A stretch of 64,000 nucleotides of DNA from Chalara sp. BL73 (lineage: Eukaryota > Ascomycota > Leotiomycetes > Helotiales): the NCBI GenBank assembly GCA_918026815.1, contig CAKJVC010000116.1, positions 1 to 64,000 of the forward strand. The letters are read 5' to 3'. Position numbers and translations under genes: made by a program. Shown here piece by piece: positions 10,486-22,030 of the stretch. The number at the start of each line of letters is the position of its first letter. The stretch's first letter is position 1. Below the pieces are notes generated by a model. The model searched no databases. It was not told where the DNA came from and saw nothing but the letters and a program-made list of their open reading frames with translations.

Positions 10486-10795
10486 TAAATACATATTGAT
10501 TTTATAGAAAGAGTCCTCCTCAATCACATTCAACAAGGCAGATAGTTTCCGCCATCCCACGGTACATTTTACAGGATTTATGAAATCACTCGGTCGATCA
10601 ATTGGCCGAACAGTCAATGCCAGCTTATCCCAGATCAAATACACCTCCTGATCAGCCTAATTCTCGCTCTCAGCGCAGAACTCCATCTCGAAATTGAACG
10701 CCAACCATTGTATTTGCTCTCAGGTAAACATGGCTCTTGCAGCCCAAAGCTTCCCTACGACGCCTTGTCCAATGATGCTTCCTAGATATCACGCT

Positions 10796-11530
10796 TTATT
10801 CTTGTAATTCATCGAGTACCACATTGGAGAGAGTGTCATCGTGATGAAGGTCCAGGCTCTCAATAGCTTCCTTCAACAGAAAGTATCGGTGGTAAATGTT
10901 TAGGGTACATTGAAGAGCTTGTGACAGATTCTCTTGATCTGAATTATATTAAAAAACGCAAATTCGTGGATTCTACGGTCAGTGAGTCGCCCTCAGCAGC
11001 CTTTTAGAGAACCGCTCAAGGGCAGCTCTGAGTGAGTCATATAGACACTAGGAAATCGACAATAGCATAGATGCATCTTACCTCAAGTCGATGTCTCGAC
11101 TGAACAAAGGAGAGAATAACATCGACTCTAGATTAGGGTACAGAAATCTTTCAATATAGTCTCCGGGGTTGTTAGGAGCCAGACCAGGTTGACTGTAGCG
11201 AGATAGATGAGGCTTTTGGGTATCGAGGCGATTCTCGAAAGTTTGAGACGAGTTCTTGAATAATGCAACGAAATCAGTAGAGCACATTCAACAGACAGCT
11301 CCACTAGCCTTTAGGTGCCAAGAGTGCTCATGATCCTGTGCTCGTCGACGACACATATGATCTGCTCGTTAACACTGGCGTAAGTAAGGAAGGCGGATGA
11401 CTCTAGCCAGGATGGTTGGCACGCTATTGTGAGCCAGTGAGATCCCCTTTGTGGGACCACATCCAACACGTTTAAGATTATTGCGGGAAACGGGCACATG
11501 CAAGGCGAATCCAGCGCTGTACTGTACACA
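10796..11530 (-). CDS. candidate spliced gene of unknown function (copy 2)
   Basis: This is the copy 2 counterpart of 823-1560. The segment at 11078-11287 is open here, ends at a good donor (GTAAGATGC) and is followed after the intron by an in-phase continuation (AALERFSKRLLRATH). The hydrophobic upstream segment has an extra G compared with copy 1, which changes its N-terminal frame. The signature is coding-like, but no family is recognised and the exon chain is tentative. Confidence 0.3.
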
Positions 11531-11768
11531 AGATTTTAGTTAGTACTGGCGCGTCTTATTGTTTGTGTCTACTGCACTAATCTTGGAATACAATCTTTCG
11601 ATCAAGTTTCTGGATGGGTTACTCAAACCTCTGAACAGGCAATAACTTCTAAGGGAAGGGAAGGCAATCGACTACAATGTAACAAGCTTTATATATAGCA
11701 TGCTGACTTAATTTAAGCCTTCCCTCTCCTCCTCCTCCAAACCGCCTCCATACCTAATTGTTCTTGTA

Positions 11769-12347
11769 TCACTTTCCCTCGTTTACCGAAACAGTCGCAT
11801 TCCTCGCACCGTCAGTATTCTTGATACTCATAGAAATATTAATATTTATCTCCATATTCCCATTTGCGTTGCCAGAGAGCCCACCCTTGATGCCAGACGC
11901 TATCATATCCGACATATTAAGTGGGAGGTTAATGTTGGTTATCCTGTCCCCGATCTCAATGCTATTGCCGTCGCCTATAGTGTTGTTTCCATCCCCAATG
12001 TCGAAATCGTCGCCTGGTCACAATTACCCACGTTAGAGAGATGATTTGTGCTGAGATCTAGAGATAGGGGCGGCGGGCTTACCGGTATCTATATCGTTGC
12101 CTGTGCCCGCAAATCCAACACCGTTGCCGTCACCAAGGCCCGTCCCGCCGGTGGAACCGTTATTACCCGTCTGGTTGCCCGTCACGCCTTGACCGACCTG
12201 CCTCTTCTGGAGCTGGGGATGATGATTGTGATTGGGTGGTCGCCGGGTACTATAGGAAAGGCCAGAGCCGGAGCAAGAAGGATGAATAGAAGGAGGGATA
12301 TTATCGGTGCTGACATAGTAATCGAGGATATAAATGGATGCGATCAA
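11769..12347 (-). CDS. Gly/Asn-rich probably secreted protein (5' end unresolved)
   Basis: Two exons join cleanly. Exon 1 ends at 12083 (…GATACCG), the intron is 12014-12082 (GTAAGC…GACCAG, 69 bp), and exon 2 starts at 12013 and stops at 11769-11771. The product has a hydrophobic N-terminal stretch, then a basic QLQKRQ site typical of Kex2-processed fungal secreted proteins. A low-complexity Gly/Asn/Thr region with GNQTGNNGSTGGTG follows, then an Asp/Ile/Asn-rich C-terminal half of about 80 residues. No ATG in frame was found near the hydrophobic start, so another 5' exon is likely. It may be a cell-wall or matrix protein. Copy 1 lacks exon 1. Confidence 0.45.
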
Positions 12348-13692
12348 AAGGAAAAATGGGGAGGAGCGTCTCTAACGGGGCTCTGGATATCAATGACCGA
12401 AACCAGAGACGAAGGATTATTGATCCTATATCTAGACTTCCACAGAATTCCTGAAGCAGGAATAAAATGAGCGTAGAAGGAAGTGAAGAAGAGGAAGAGA
12501 AGAAAGAGAGAAAAGCAAAAGGATGAAGAGCAAGGAAGTAGGCAGCTTCCAGAGATATTATCCAAGCTCAAACGAGATATACTCAAAATGTAGTCCCAAG
12601 ACGGGGATGCCGTCATCAATCTCGGGGTAGGGGACCATTGCCAATGTTTCTTGAAACAGGATACCGATCCTCCGCATTTAGGGGCATGATAGGGGCTGGG
12701 GAAGGACCCAACCAGCAGCTGGGTATTTCCTGGAAGCTACTAGCAATGAGATTTCTGAGATCTACCTCTGATCCTTAGGTGGTATCGCTTGTTGACTATG
12801 AGGGCGCCAAGAAAATTCAGTCATACAAAAGCAGATGGCTTATTATCTAACCTGGAAAATGAGCTTGAAACGCATCGAGCCTAATGAATGGAGGGAGCCC
12901 TGCGCGATAAAGGCGCTTATGTTCAAAATTAGGTTGCAAAGCAAAACTTTACTGTGTAAGAGAGATAACAAAACAATACATGTTGACAAACATAAAGTTG
13001 CGAACAACTTTAAGAAAATATAGGTTTAAATAAAAGTTAATGAAAAGAGGTTTTTGGGCTCTTGTTTTCACAAGAATTTTGTGCTTAATAGGTTTTGATA
13101 TGCCGCGTTTCATTTTCGTCCTATTCAGCTGGTTGGTTTTGAATTTTCAAACACCGCCCGTTTTGATACAAAAAGTGATCAGTGCTCGACAACGTAATAT
13201 AATATAATTAGCTTAAATCTTTATATATTTTATGCTGAAGGCTGATACCCCTATCATCTCCGCTTATTCAAGTTTGGCTCGGGAGACCGATTCCAGATTC
13301 CGCCCCGCGGGTCGGACCGCGTCCCACAATTCTAAGATAGCCGCCTCATTCTTCCAACGTTAAACTTCTAAATGGACGTACAAGCTGAGTTTCAAGCGCA
13401 TCATAAGCCTCTTTATCATTACCGAAGATGCTGGGTCTTTAAATAAGCAGTCACGCCATCAGGGTCTAGGGGTACAAACAAGCCACAGGCTTGGAAGCAA
13501 TGACCAAGCAACAACCCGATAAATTGTAAGTGGAGAGTGCTGGAATTGTAGCCTTACAACCTATTAGCGAAAATAATCCTTTTTCGAACGGAATTTATAT
13601 TTATAACTAAATTTAGCATGTTTTACCATATGTACAATGTCGTGGTTGTAAAGTCGTAAGGGGCAAAAATGTCAATAGAAAATCATAAGGCT

Positions 13693-13763
13693 GGCTAAAA
13701 TTGGCATCGAACGCTAAACCTTCAGAGTTTAAATTTTTTTTATCCAATCACTACAGCAAACCC
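13693..13763 (-). repeat. tRNA-related, SINE-like fragment (copy 2)
   Basis: Same sequence as 3382-3452: a box A-like start, an anticodon-arm-like stem and a box B match (GTTCGATGC) on the minus strand, without functional acceptor or T stems. Confidence 0.4.
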
Positions 13764-13944
13764 TGCAGATGCTTAAAGGGGTTGTTTAATGCCAATGAAA
13801 CACGGCTTCCCATTGCTCGGTAAAATGAAACGCAATGATGCTTCACCCACATTGGCGAGGACAGGTACACGCTAGTCTAGCGAATCAAAACTAATCCAGG
13901 ATTTAGGGTAGGCATGACAAGGTGACAATTTCCAAGGATGTAGT

Positions 13945-14057
13945 GGCAGCTGGAGAGGCGCTTGGCACTGCCTCTCTGTTGAACACCTTTCGTGTATCCT
14001 CTTCTCGTGACGAAGGAAGACAGCTTGAGCTGATATGTTCGAATCCCGCTGCTGCCA
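13945..14057 (+). other. hairpin-rich tRNA-like segment (copy 2)
   Basis: Identical to 3634-3746: a GGCAGC/GCTGCC closing stem, three internal hairpins and a GTTCGAATC T-loop-like motif. Identity between copies reflects the recent duplication and says nothing about function. Confidence 0.3.
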
Positions 14058-15497
14058 ACCCACCACGCCCCCGATAACAGCGTGAAGAGTAGGACTACGG
14101 ATTTGTGAGCCGCGATGACAACCTCGAAAGCGAATGCGACTCGATCTTAGATCGGCCTCGCTAATGCAGTTTCATGTCCAGATACTGAACCTTGTCTCTT
14201 CTCAGCTATGCGGATGACCTTCCTGACTAGTGCGCTTATTACGAATAAGCATGCAGCACTGGAATAGGGGTCCCCAAGCCGCAGAACATCCTGTCTCAGG
14301 AAACATCGGCCGCCTTCGCCCAGAATTTCGCGCATATCTAAGCCACCGGCTTCTAGAATATTGTATCCCCCAAGATAATCAAGCTGCGCCTTGTCCATGC
14401 TTATCGCCAATTATCAAGCTTCAAGCTGGTAGCGGTTTTAGCTGAGACAGGGTAGACTGCTGCGCACTGTGCTCTCCCAGATGTGGACAGGCCATTATCG
14501 TTGCCGTTGCCATTATGTACAGACGGCATACCAGGGGGGAAGGTGGCGGTTTATCATGCTACAGAGGGAGTTTACCAGGATGCATGTGATCGATGGAGGC
14601 GGACCATATTTGTAATGAGAGGATGCAGCATGCTCTGGATTTGTAGTTGTTCTTTAGTATATGTCTAGTTGCTGCTTGAGCTGTGTTTCCGCTCTTTCTG
14701 TTTAATGAGATCTACAGAGTGCTTGCTTTAGGTATTCTTGTTCCTGTGCTTCTATACTTCATTGGAGATTGATTTGGCAACCAAGGTTTTATGCTCTAGT
14801 GAAATTCTCTTGATCAACAAGGAGGCATGCTCTGAGGAGATCTTTGAGGAGATCTCTAAGGGGATCTCTAGGATAAGTAATATATACCTTAATTTGAAAT
14901 TCATGCATCGGTACAAGCCGCATGGTGATACCAGCGTCTTAAGTTGTGGTATTTACAGCCGACCCAAGAGGGCTGCTAAACTGGAATGAGGCTACTGTCA
15001 TGTAGCTGACCTACTGGCCTTACATATCAGGAAGCCGTGTAAAAGACCATCGGCTACATATCAATGACTACTTGGGGCTTTTAAAATTAACACTTTACGG
15101 TTAAATAACATGCACTTATTTTGATATTTTATGGTTTTCCCGTTATCTTATGGTGGGATTTCGTGATTGGCCGGCGAAGCGAGCGGGAAAAGGGGAAAAG
15201 GGGAGGGGTGGTTAGAAAATTGAGATATATGGAGGGCAGTATTTGTAAAGTCAGAGATTTTCAAATTTGTGTCCAAGTCTATCATGGCATAATATTGCAG
15301 CGCTTGTAATATGTCTTCTTTATTACTCTATGTCATGAATCACTTCTCTCAATGTGCAGCGAGTACACTGACATTGGTGATGCTACACTCAAATAGGACA
15401 AGTCAAAACAGCACATCTAACCTTCTATGAAAATTTGCCTCTCTATTTCATGTTATCTAAAATATTCATCAACTAACTGAATCATTACCTGTCTTCT

Positions 15498-17430
15498 TCA
15501 AGTAGATCTCCCACCATCATCCACACCGGCAACATGTTTCCTATCCGCAGCCAAATCGATGGTACTCCCTCTTTCCTTGAAATCAGCACTCTCATCCTCG
15601 GCTTCATGCTTCTTATCCTTGTTGACAAAGTATCTAATAACCCATATCATGGTGAATTGGCCCACGCTAAGGACTGACATGACCGTGAAGCCGAGGGTGA
15701 ATCTTGGTGCATATTTGCCCACGTTGAGTACCACCACTATCTTGATTAGTATCTATCATTCGGCTACAGGATCCTAAGGAGGGGAAGACGGGGAGGGATA
15801 TACCTGGTACCCAAGCAATAAATACCTGTCCAAAAGTCTGGGCTACGCCAATAACAATAGCTCGCTCTTCTGCATCATCGTGGCAAAACTCGTTGACCCA
15901 TGCATACATCTAAGGGGGGGTTTTTAGCATGTTTTACCGAATAAGCTACAAGATACGTACTACTGGCCACAGTCCCCAAGACGCCGCGTTGATGAGGTAT
16001 CCGAAAAAGGTGGCTCCGTAGCCTGGGTGGGAAACTACTACTATCATGCCGACAAAATTGATGGTCTGTGAATATGTTTAGAGTTTAATTGGTCCAGGAC
16101 GCCTTACTGCAGGAACAATCATTACCTGCCATCGCTTTCCACCTAGCCCATCAGAGATCCATCCGTATGTGAGGGTGGTGACGAGACCTAAAGCTTGGGC
16201 AGCTGTGGGGAACAAATTTATCTGATAGACAGAGAACCGATTGAGCGACTTTAACCAGACTGAGAAATAATTCAGTGGTTGCGTAACAACACAGTGGAAG
16301 CTATAACTAGTCAGCCTTTTGTCTGAAACACTACCCCGGCGACCATACATCAGCATCAAAGTCACAACATAAATGGGCCAGTGCGTGAGCACTTTTCCAA
16401 TTTTCGCCCAAGAAAGCGGAACAGGGGCCCGACGATCGATCTTTTGCATACGAGCAATATACTTTGATCGATCCTCTACTTTCAGCCATCTGGCTCTCGT
16501 AGTATACGGGTTATCAGGGATGGCGTACAATCCCCATATGGGGCCGGGAAGCGAGATAACGCCGCAAAAGATGAAGAGCCAGCGCCAACCTGGCAGTCCG
16601 AGATGGCCATCCAGGCCCTTATAAATTCCCGCCTGGAGGTAGCCGCTAAACATCCCGGCGGCATAGCTCGCGGAATAGAATATCGCGATTCTTTTTCCAA
16701 GTTCTGCAATGCTTGGTGAGCTTGGAGGGACATCCCCGATGGTGGAATAAATACCTCTTGGAGTATACCAGCTGCCCATCAAAGTGATCACGCCAACCGC
16801 GAATGGGCTTTCCAGCATGCCGATGATGAAGCGGAGAGCGAATACGTGCTTCGTACTCTGGACAGCGGCAAAGCAGAAGGTGATTACAGTCCATAAGAAC
16901 TCGGCAAGGGGCAAATACCAAGATGGCCGGACTTTGATGATCAGCAAATTAAAGTTTCCCAGGAAAATCAAAACCTACGCCTGGTCAGAAGCAGCTGAGA
17001 TGGGATTTGCCCAACCAGATATCCGGAAGTAAAGAATGTAGCTAGGAGGTTGTATTGGTTGCCGTGAAACTTTAGATCTTCTTTCATCCCAGAGACATAG
17101 GCGTTGGCTGAGCACCCTCCGTCAGCATACATCCTAATTTTAGGCTGAAAAATACCTACTGATATTCCCAGAGTCTAACAATCTAATAAAGTAGCCATAG
17201 GTCGCCCAGGATCTGTAATACTTCTATAAGTTATTGCCATGAAGAGATTTTTGAGTGAGGCATGCTTACAGGAGAAAAAGATCAAGTCGTTGGACTAGCT
17301 TCCTCTCTTCTTCTGTACGTTCACCATCCCAGATAACTTCTTGTATCTTTACCCATTTACTTTTGCTTTTGATAGAGCCACCTTGTTGATAATTATCGCT
17401 GATGGCAACCTCTGGGTTGTCGACACCCAT
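15498..17430 (-). CDS. MFS permease, pantothenate-transporter (Liz1/Fen2-like) family
   Basis: A proton-coupled major-facilitator permease of the anion:cation symporter family (Dal5/Fen2/Liz1 group), likely in the plasma membrane. Start ATG is at 17428-17430. Exon 1 carries the family's N-terminal [14 protein letters not shown] and ends at 17270 before GTAAGC. Exon 2 continues with [13 protein letters not shown], and the next exon has [11 protein letters not shown] and [14 protein letters not shown]. The large exon (to about 16120) holds [11 protein letters not shown], the [19 protein letters not shown] turn, the PDNP loop and the [22 protein letters not shown] helix. The last exons encode MYAWVNEF, an [13 protein letters not shown] helix and a hydrophilic Asp/Glu-rich tail. 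Introns have standard ends, but a small intron near 16330 is uncertain. Substrate is inferred from family only. Confidence 0.85.
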
Positions 17431-17595
17431 GTTGGATTGGGCAAGACGTTGGGCGGGAAATACTCGAATGAGAAGCTGCCGCTTGTGCGGGAGCACCACA
17501 ATTATATGGCAAGCATACATTTTTGAATTTTTCGAATAATGGCGTTGGTCAACCCAGGTATCACGACATGACCATGGCCCACTTTTGCGAATGGC

Positions 17596-17838
17596 TCAAA
17601 GTGGATTAAACAGTGGATAGTAGTTCCCACTGAAATTAACATTACCCAAGTCTAAGCCATTTGTCTGTCTTAGAGCGGCCCACAAGTGTAGAGTTGCTTC
17701 ATCAAATCCAGTACCATGGTACCAGTCCCCAGCGACGGGGCTTGCAAACCCTGTTGCCATGTACACTTGAGGGGCTGTTCCAAAGGTCTGTGTGGCGCCA
17801 TTAAGTGCTCGGTTTGGGCTATAAGCATGGCATCGCAT
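17596..17838 (-). CDS. candidate terminal exon, unknown protein (copy 2)
   Basis: Identical to 7274-7516. It lies upstream of the permease start on the same strand. The aromatic/Gly-rich composition looks protein-like, but there is no start exon and no recognised family. Confidence 0.25.
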   Translation of the reverse strand: MRCHAYSPNRALNGATQTFGTAPQVYMATGFASPVAGDWYHGTGFDEATLHLWAALRQTNGLDLGNVNFSGNYYPLFNPL

Positions 17839-17988
17839 TGGGTTTGGTTTAGGGAAAATTGGTAGTTGATTGTGATGACATATTGATAAAGCAGATGTGA
17901 GGGTTTAGGAGGATAGCTAACATCCATCCCTGGGTCGAGAGAAACCCACCGTAACGAGACAAATCCATTGTTCGGGGATCCCGAGTCT

Positions 17989-18012
17989 CTACTCGCGAGT
18001 ATACGAAGTTAT
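17989..18012. other. 12-bp palindrome overlapping a 13-bp loxP-arm match (copy 2)
   Basis: Same as 7668-7690: palindrome TACTCGCGAGTA followed by TATACGAAGTTAT at 18000-18012. No second loxP arm is present. Confidence 0.5.
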
Positions 18013-18832
18013 GGTCATTTTTTTATTGTTCTTCAGCCATGTCTCTATAAGAATTTGGCCTCTAACAAGAAAAACACCACGGTCTTGTTATAATGTCGAT
18101 CGTCCCGTCCATGGCGTCGGGAGCCGCTTCAGCTGTTCCCCCTGCCTTATCACGACTATCGGCCCGTCTCTAGAATTCGGGGCCATAGTACGACATTCCT
18201 GTCAAGAAAGAATATAGCTTCAAGCTTTAAAGACTCAAAGCATATAGAAAGCTGCATGCCGGAAGAAAGCACACGAAACGCCAAGCGTCTTAGCGAGGAT
18301 TTGCGGAGCAGCGTGCTTATAATGGTATATCTGCAGCCACGCTAAATACAACACTGTAAACAATACCCAATTCATTCAAAGTATGATATTGTTCTAGAAA
18401 ATTTCTATAAGTAGCTACGTGTCTGCTTTCGCGTTTATTAATGCTCCTTACTATATCTCCATTCATCGCCGTAAATTATAAGCGACCGCGCCAGTTGAGC
18501 CTTTGCAAAGGGCTTTCTACCAGGGGAGCTTCAAACATACAATGCCATATCAAGCGCAGAAAGATCCCTTTATCTACTCTCCATCATCATACATATAAGC
18601 GAAAAAGCAGAAACCCCAGGGACAACAATATCTCGCTCCGTCGGAAGAGAAAGCCATTACTGGTATCCCAAAAGTATAAAGGTACATAACTTAGCTCACA
18701 AGTGGCCAGAGCACCTTATCGTACAATGTGTTCAGGACTACCTTAACCGGATTCTCGTTTGTTTTTAACCCATCGGGGGCTGGGCACGAGGTATCTCTGC
18801 TTTTCTATTTAAGCCAGGTTATATTGTTTCAA

Positions 18833-21211
18833 TCAAGTAGCCCCAACAGTAGCGCCTGCCAATGAGAAAGCAATCCAGACAGCCGTGAGAACCCCAAGCT
18901 TAGGGGGACAGAATCTAAGTCTGGTTAGCTAGTATCAACCAAGCATTTGTATGAGTACGTACTCTTCCGAACTAAGACCAATAAATCCACCCCAAAAGAG
19001 CCACTGTGCAATCCAAAGAAGGAGCATGCATATGACCGTGGCCGCACACAGTCCCACAGATGCTTTCTGGGAAACCCAGTTATTTTGGCCTTTAGCAGAG
19101 AAAGTTCCATACATCGTGTAATCTCCTCCCTCGCTACTCGTCAATGGCGTTTCTTCTGAGCCCCTACTCTTGTCCATCCAATAATGTGCTAACTCCTCCC
19201 TTAACCTTGTGCAACGTTCATCCAACTGGACCACCAGCTCCTCCGCAATATTCAATGTTGTCCGCTTGCCTCTCTGCCACTTTGGTAAATCGAGGCTACC
19301 AGATCCAGTCAACCTATTCATCCTACGTGTAGCCCGTATTAACTGAACGAGCGCCAGGCCAATAATAATAAGCCATATGAGTGCTCCAGCATACATGAAT
19401 TTTGCCGGTCTACTTCTACCCACTCTTTCCATACCCCCAAGGTAGAAGTTGTGTTCTCGACCATAATTGACGGTCATAACCATGTAATATGATGATAAAA
19501 ACTGGAGGATCATTTCTGCAAATAAAGAAGACGCGGCCGCGGAGAAATCCACCGCTTCGAAGGGCTGTACACCAATCAGCAAAATCGTTAGCCAAGCAAG
19601 CCGAGGCATTGAGCACCAGAGGAGCATCAATTGAATAACGGGAATGTCCTCATAACCAGGGGTTTTCTGGACAAGAAACACATTGAATCAGTTTGCAAGG
19701 AGTTGAAGAGCGGCGATGAAAGTCCCCTTGAAAACCCAACACCACGAGTGCGGGTGCCATAGAAAGCCGCGTGCGATTCGATGTATGCCTGTCCTCTGGC
19801 TGAGAAATGCGGCAAGGAAAGCAGCTATATTGACTAGTGCAAAGCTTCCGAGCTTCCACTCATTCGAGACACATGTTTCCGTTGCACTGGTGGATCCCAG
19901 ATGGGTGATATAGGCAATATTTGAATCGTTGGATGGCTTAATAGTCCACCGCCATGGAATCATGTCGAGAGGGGTAGGGGCGGCTAATTGACGCCAATCA
20001 TCTGGCAGACCGTGCCAGTCCTGCACGTTGCCACAAAGATCGTGGAGCCACTTTATATAGTCTATTCGGGTCTCGAATATCTGGCACGAACCTCCGCAGG
20101 AATCGTAGCTGATGTCGCGGCAGAAGCAAGCTCTGTCAACTGCGCGCTTGACTTTGCAGTAGCCACTTGAGTCGAGCTCACAAGCATCGGTTGCACACTG
20201 ATCAGTAAGCTCGATCACCTGCTTCGGCATATCCGCGACACACATGGGCCAGTGCCAATCTTCGATGGGGATGCACGCGAATTCTGTGGTTTTGAGTGTG
20301 TCCGTCCAGTTATCGGGTAAGGACGTTGACCCGCAGGTGGCATTAATCCATAGCCGCTCCTTCGTCAAGTCTATCTGCCCTGGCCCTGAACAGGGTTCCT
20401 TTTTCGGATCTATAGTGAAGGCGTTGCAGAAGCATTCTTTATCAAAATAGTCGCCATAGCTGATGCTACGCTGGACGAGATCGTAGCCAACAGTTTCAAA
20501 ATCTAGAGCGATTATGGACCGTAGGGATTCACTATATTCCCAAGGACGAGCGGCATTTCCGGTATGTCGGGTAGCGCTTGTGAAACTACAGGAGGCCATT
20601 ACATGTTGAAATGGTTCCATTGATTGAGCGGAAACCGAGTCGGTTAGGCATGTTGGTGCATTGTAAATCACATTAACGGCGGCGTAGCCTTTAGCTAGGG
20701 AGGCCGGGGAGAGATTTTGCAGCCCGTTCGCGTCGCCGACATCAACAAGCCACGTTCGACCGGTGATGTTACGAATCCATAGATACAACTGCGCTTTGGC
20801 GAGTACTGATCTACCACAGTATGGGAGATAACCTTCGATAATATCGGAGGAAAATCCAATGCTGAGACAGCTGAGCTGAGTCAGCCATTGGTGGTGGGTA
20901 CAGATAACTCCAAAGTGCGAGGTACATCGTTTGCCGGTACATTTCGTCATGGTACTCAGCCAGGTGGATTGATCCTGCTGAGCGATGCACTGTGGCATAG
21001 GAGCTAAATCTTCAGGGTTGACCCAGCCATTATAAATTTTTTGGGGGTCACGATATGGCCCTCCCCATTAGAACTGACGGTGGCGGTATGGAGCGCTTCT
21101 GCAGCACTAATTTGTCAAAGGTTATGGAGTTATTGGGAGGGAAATACCTCTCGTAGCTACCCCGTAAACCCCGGCCGTCAACATCACAAGATACGTACTA
21201 GATATTTTCAT
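18833..21211 (-). pseudogene. cysteine-rich multi-pass membrane protein, interrupted by TGA and a frameshift
   Basis: Exon 1 (21211-21148) encodes a signal peptide starting MKISSTYLVMLTAGVYGVATR; a 49-bp intron follows (GTATTT…GCTGCAG). Next comes a long extracellular region with about 20 cysteines, including CQIFETRIDYIKWLHDLCG. At least six hydrophobic helices follow, then a short last exon after an intron GTACGT…AACCAG, ending at 18833-18835. Two defects are visible. The frame shifts at the C run 21063-21066, where one more C would restore the reading. An in-frame TGA (19688-19690) stands where a Trp codon would fit inside a membrane helix (LLAN-stop-FNVFLV). I recognise a fungal multi-TM Cys-rich layout but no named family. 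The TGA is shared by both copies and so predates the duplication or is an unusual codon or error. Confidence 0.65.
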
Positions 21212-22030
21212 CTTGCTGATGGTATCAAGGTGCCCTGTGCTTCAAAATGGTATGAAGGATAGTCGCCGGGGCGTTTTAGATACAGTTGAGAAATGATGCT
21301 TCTTTGGTGCGGGGTTGGGGCAGCTTTGTTACCAATTATCCTGCCCGAGACCTATCGGCACGTGCTGAATGCCAAGAATACTGGAACTGATCAACATCTA
21401 TAAAACTTCTTACGGAACGTATTAAACTTCTCTCATCCGTTTTTTTCAATTATTGATTAACTTATGAGAGACGCGAGATCATTGTGCTTTAGCCAAAATT
21501 CGTTAGTCACTTTGATTAGGTATTGATCCGCATAGCGATCTTATGAATTTGCATACCACAGCAGCCACCAAGCTGATAACAAGTTTCTAGCATAGTAGTA
21601 AAGCCCGAAAGCTCGGATAAGATCCTTCTATAAATATCAGAAGTAATAAAAGCTCGGTGGTGAAGCTGTGATGGAGGAATTCTATTGCACTATAAACAGA
21701 CTTTCCGCAAATCGGGCGAAGGCGACGATATGAACGTAGTTTTCTAGTGGGAGTGGTTCAGAGTGTCCAGGGGTGGCCACGGAACATGACTTATTAAAAG
21801 CACAGGATATATCGATGTGTGCACAGAGTTTGAGATGCTTAAAGTCAACGTACCCATCAATTTTCTCGGCACAGGGGGTTTCTCGCTACCCATGGAGGGA
21901 CAATACAAGGGTAATCACGAACCTTCTTTTAACACCATGTCTTTAATAAATTGCTGCAGAAGGTCTATGCTCTGGGGACATACTCGCCCGAGTTCCAAGT
22001 GATGCAAATTATCTTGAGAGTTTATGATGA
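21212..22030. other. intergenic, no gene seen
   Basis: Upstream region of the cysteine-rich membrane gene and downstream region of the flavin monooxygenase. It is AT-rich with only short open frames, and nothing is recognised. Confidence 0.5.

Larger units (their letters stand above)
12751..15497. other. long non-coding stretch of the unit (copy 2)
   Basis: Nearly identical to 2441-5180, with the same SINE-like and tRNA-like pieces and no convincing gene. G runs are longer here than in copy 1 (for example six G near 14535 against four near 4223). Confidence 0.5.
10486..20813. repeat. tandem direct duplication, copy 2 (10,328 bp)
   Basis: This is the second head-to-tail copy of the unit at 513-10485. 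It continues without a break into unique sequence (ACCACAGTATGGG…) that carries the 5' part of the cysteine-rich membrane protein gene. Copy 2 is therefore the one in native context on the right, and copy 1 is native on the left. The permease reading frame is uninterrupted here but broken twice in copy 1. Confidence 0.95.

Noticed and set aside
513..20813. The 10-kb unit as a transposon, Starship or integrated plasmid
   Set aside because: No tyrosine recombinase (DUF3435-type), transposase, terminal inverted repeats, LTRs or target-site duplication was found at the unit boundaries.
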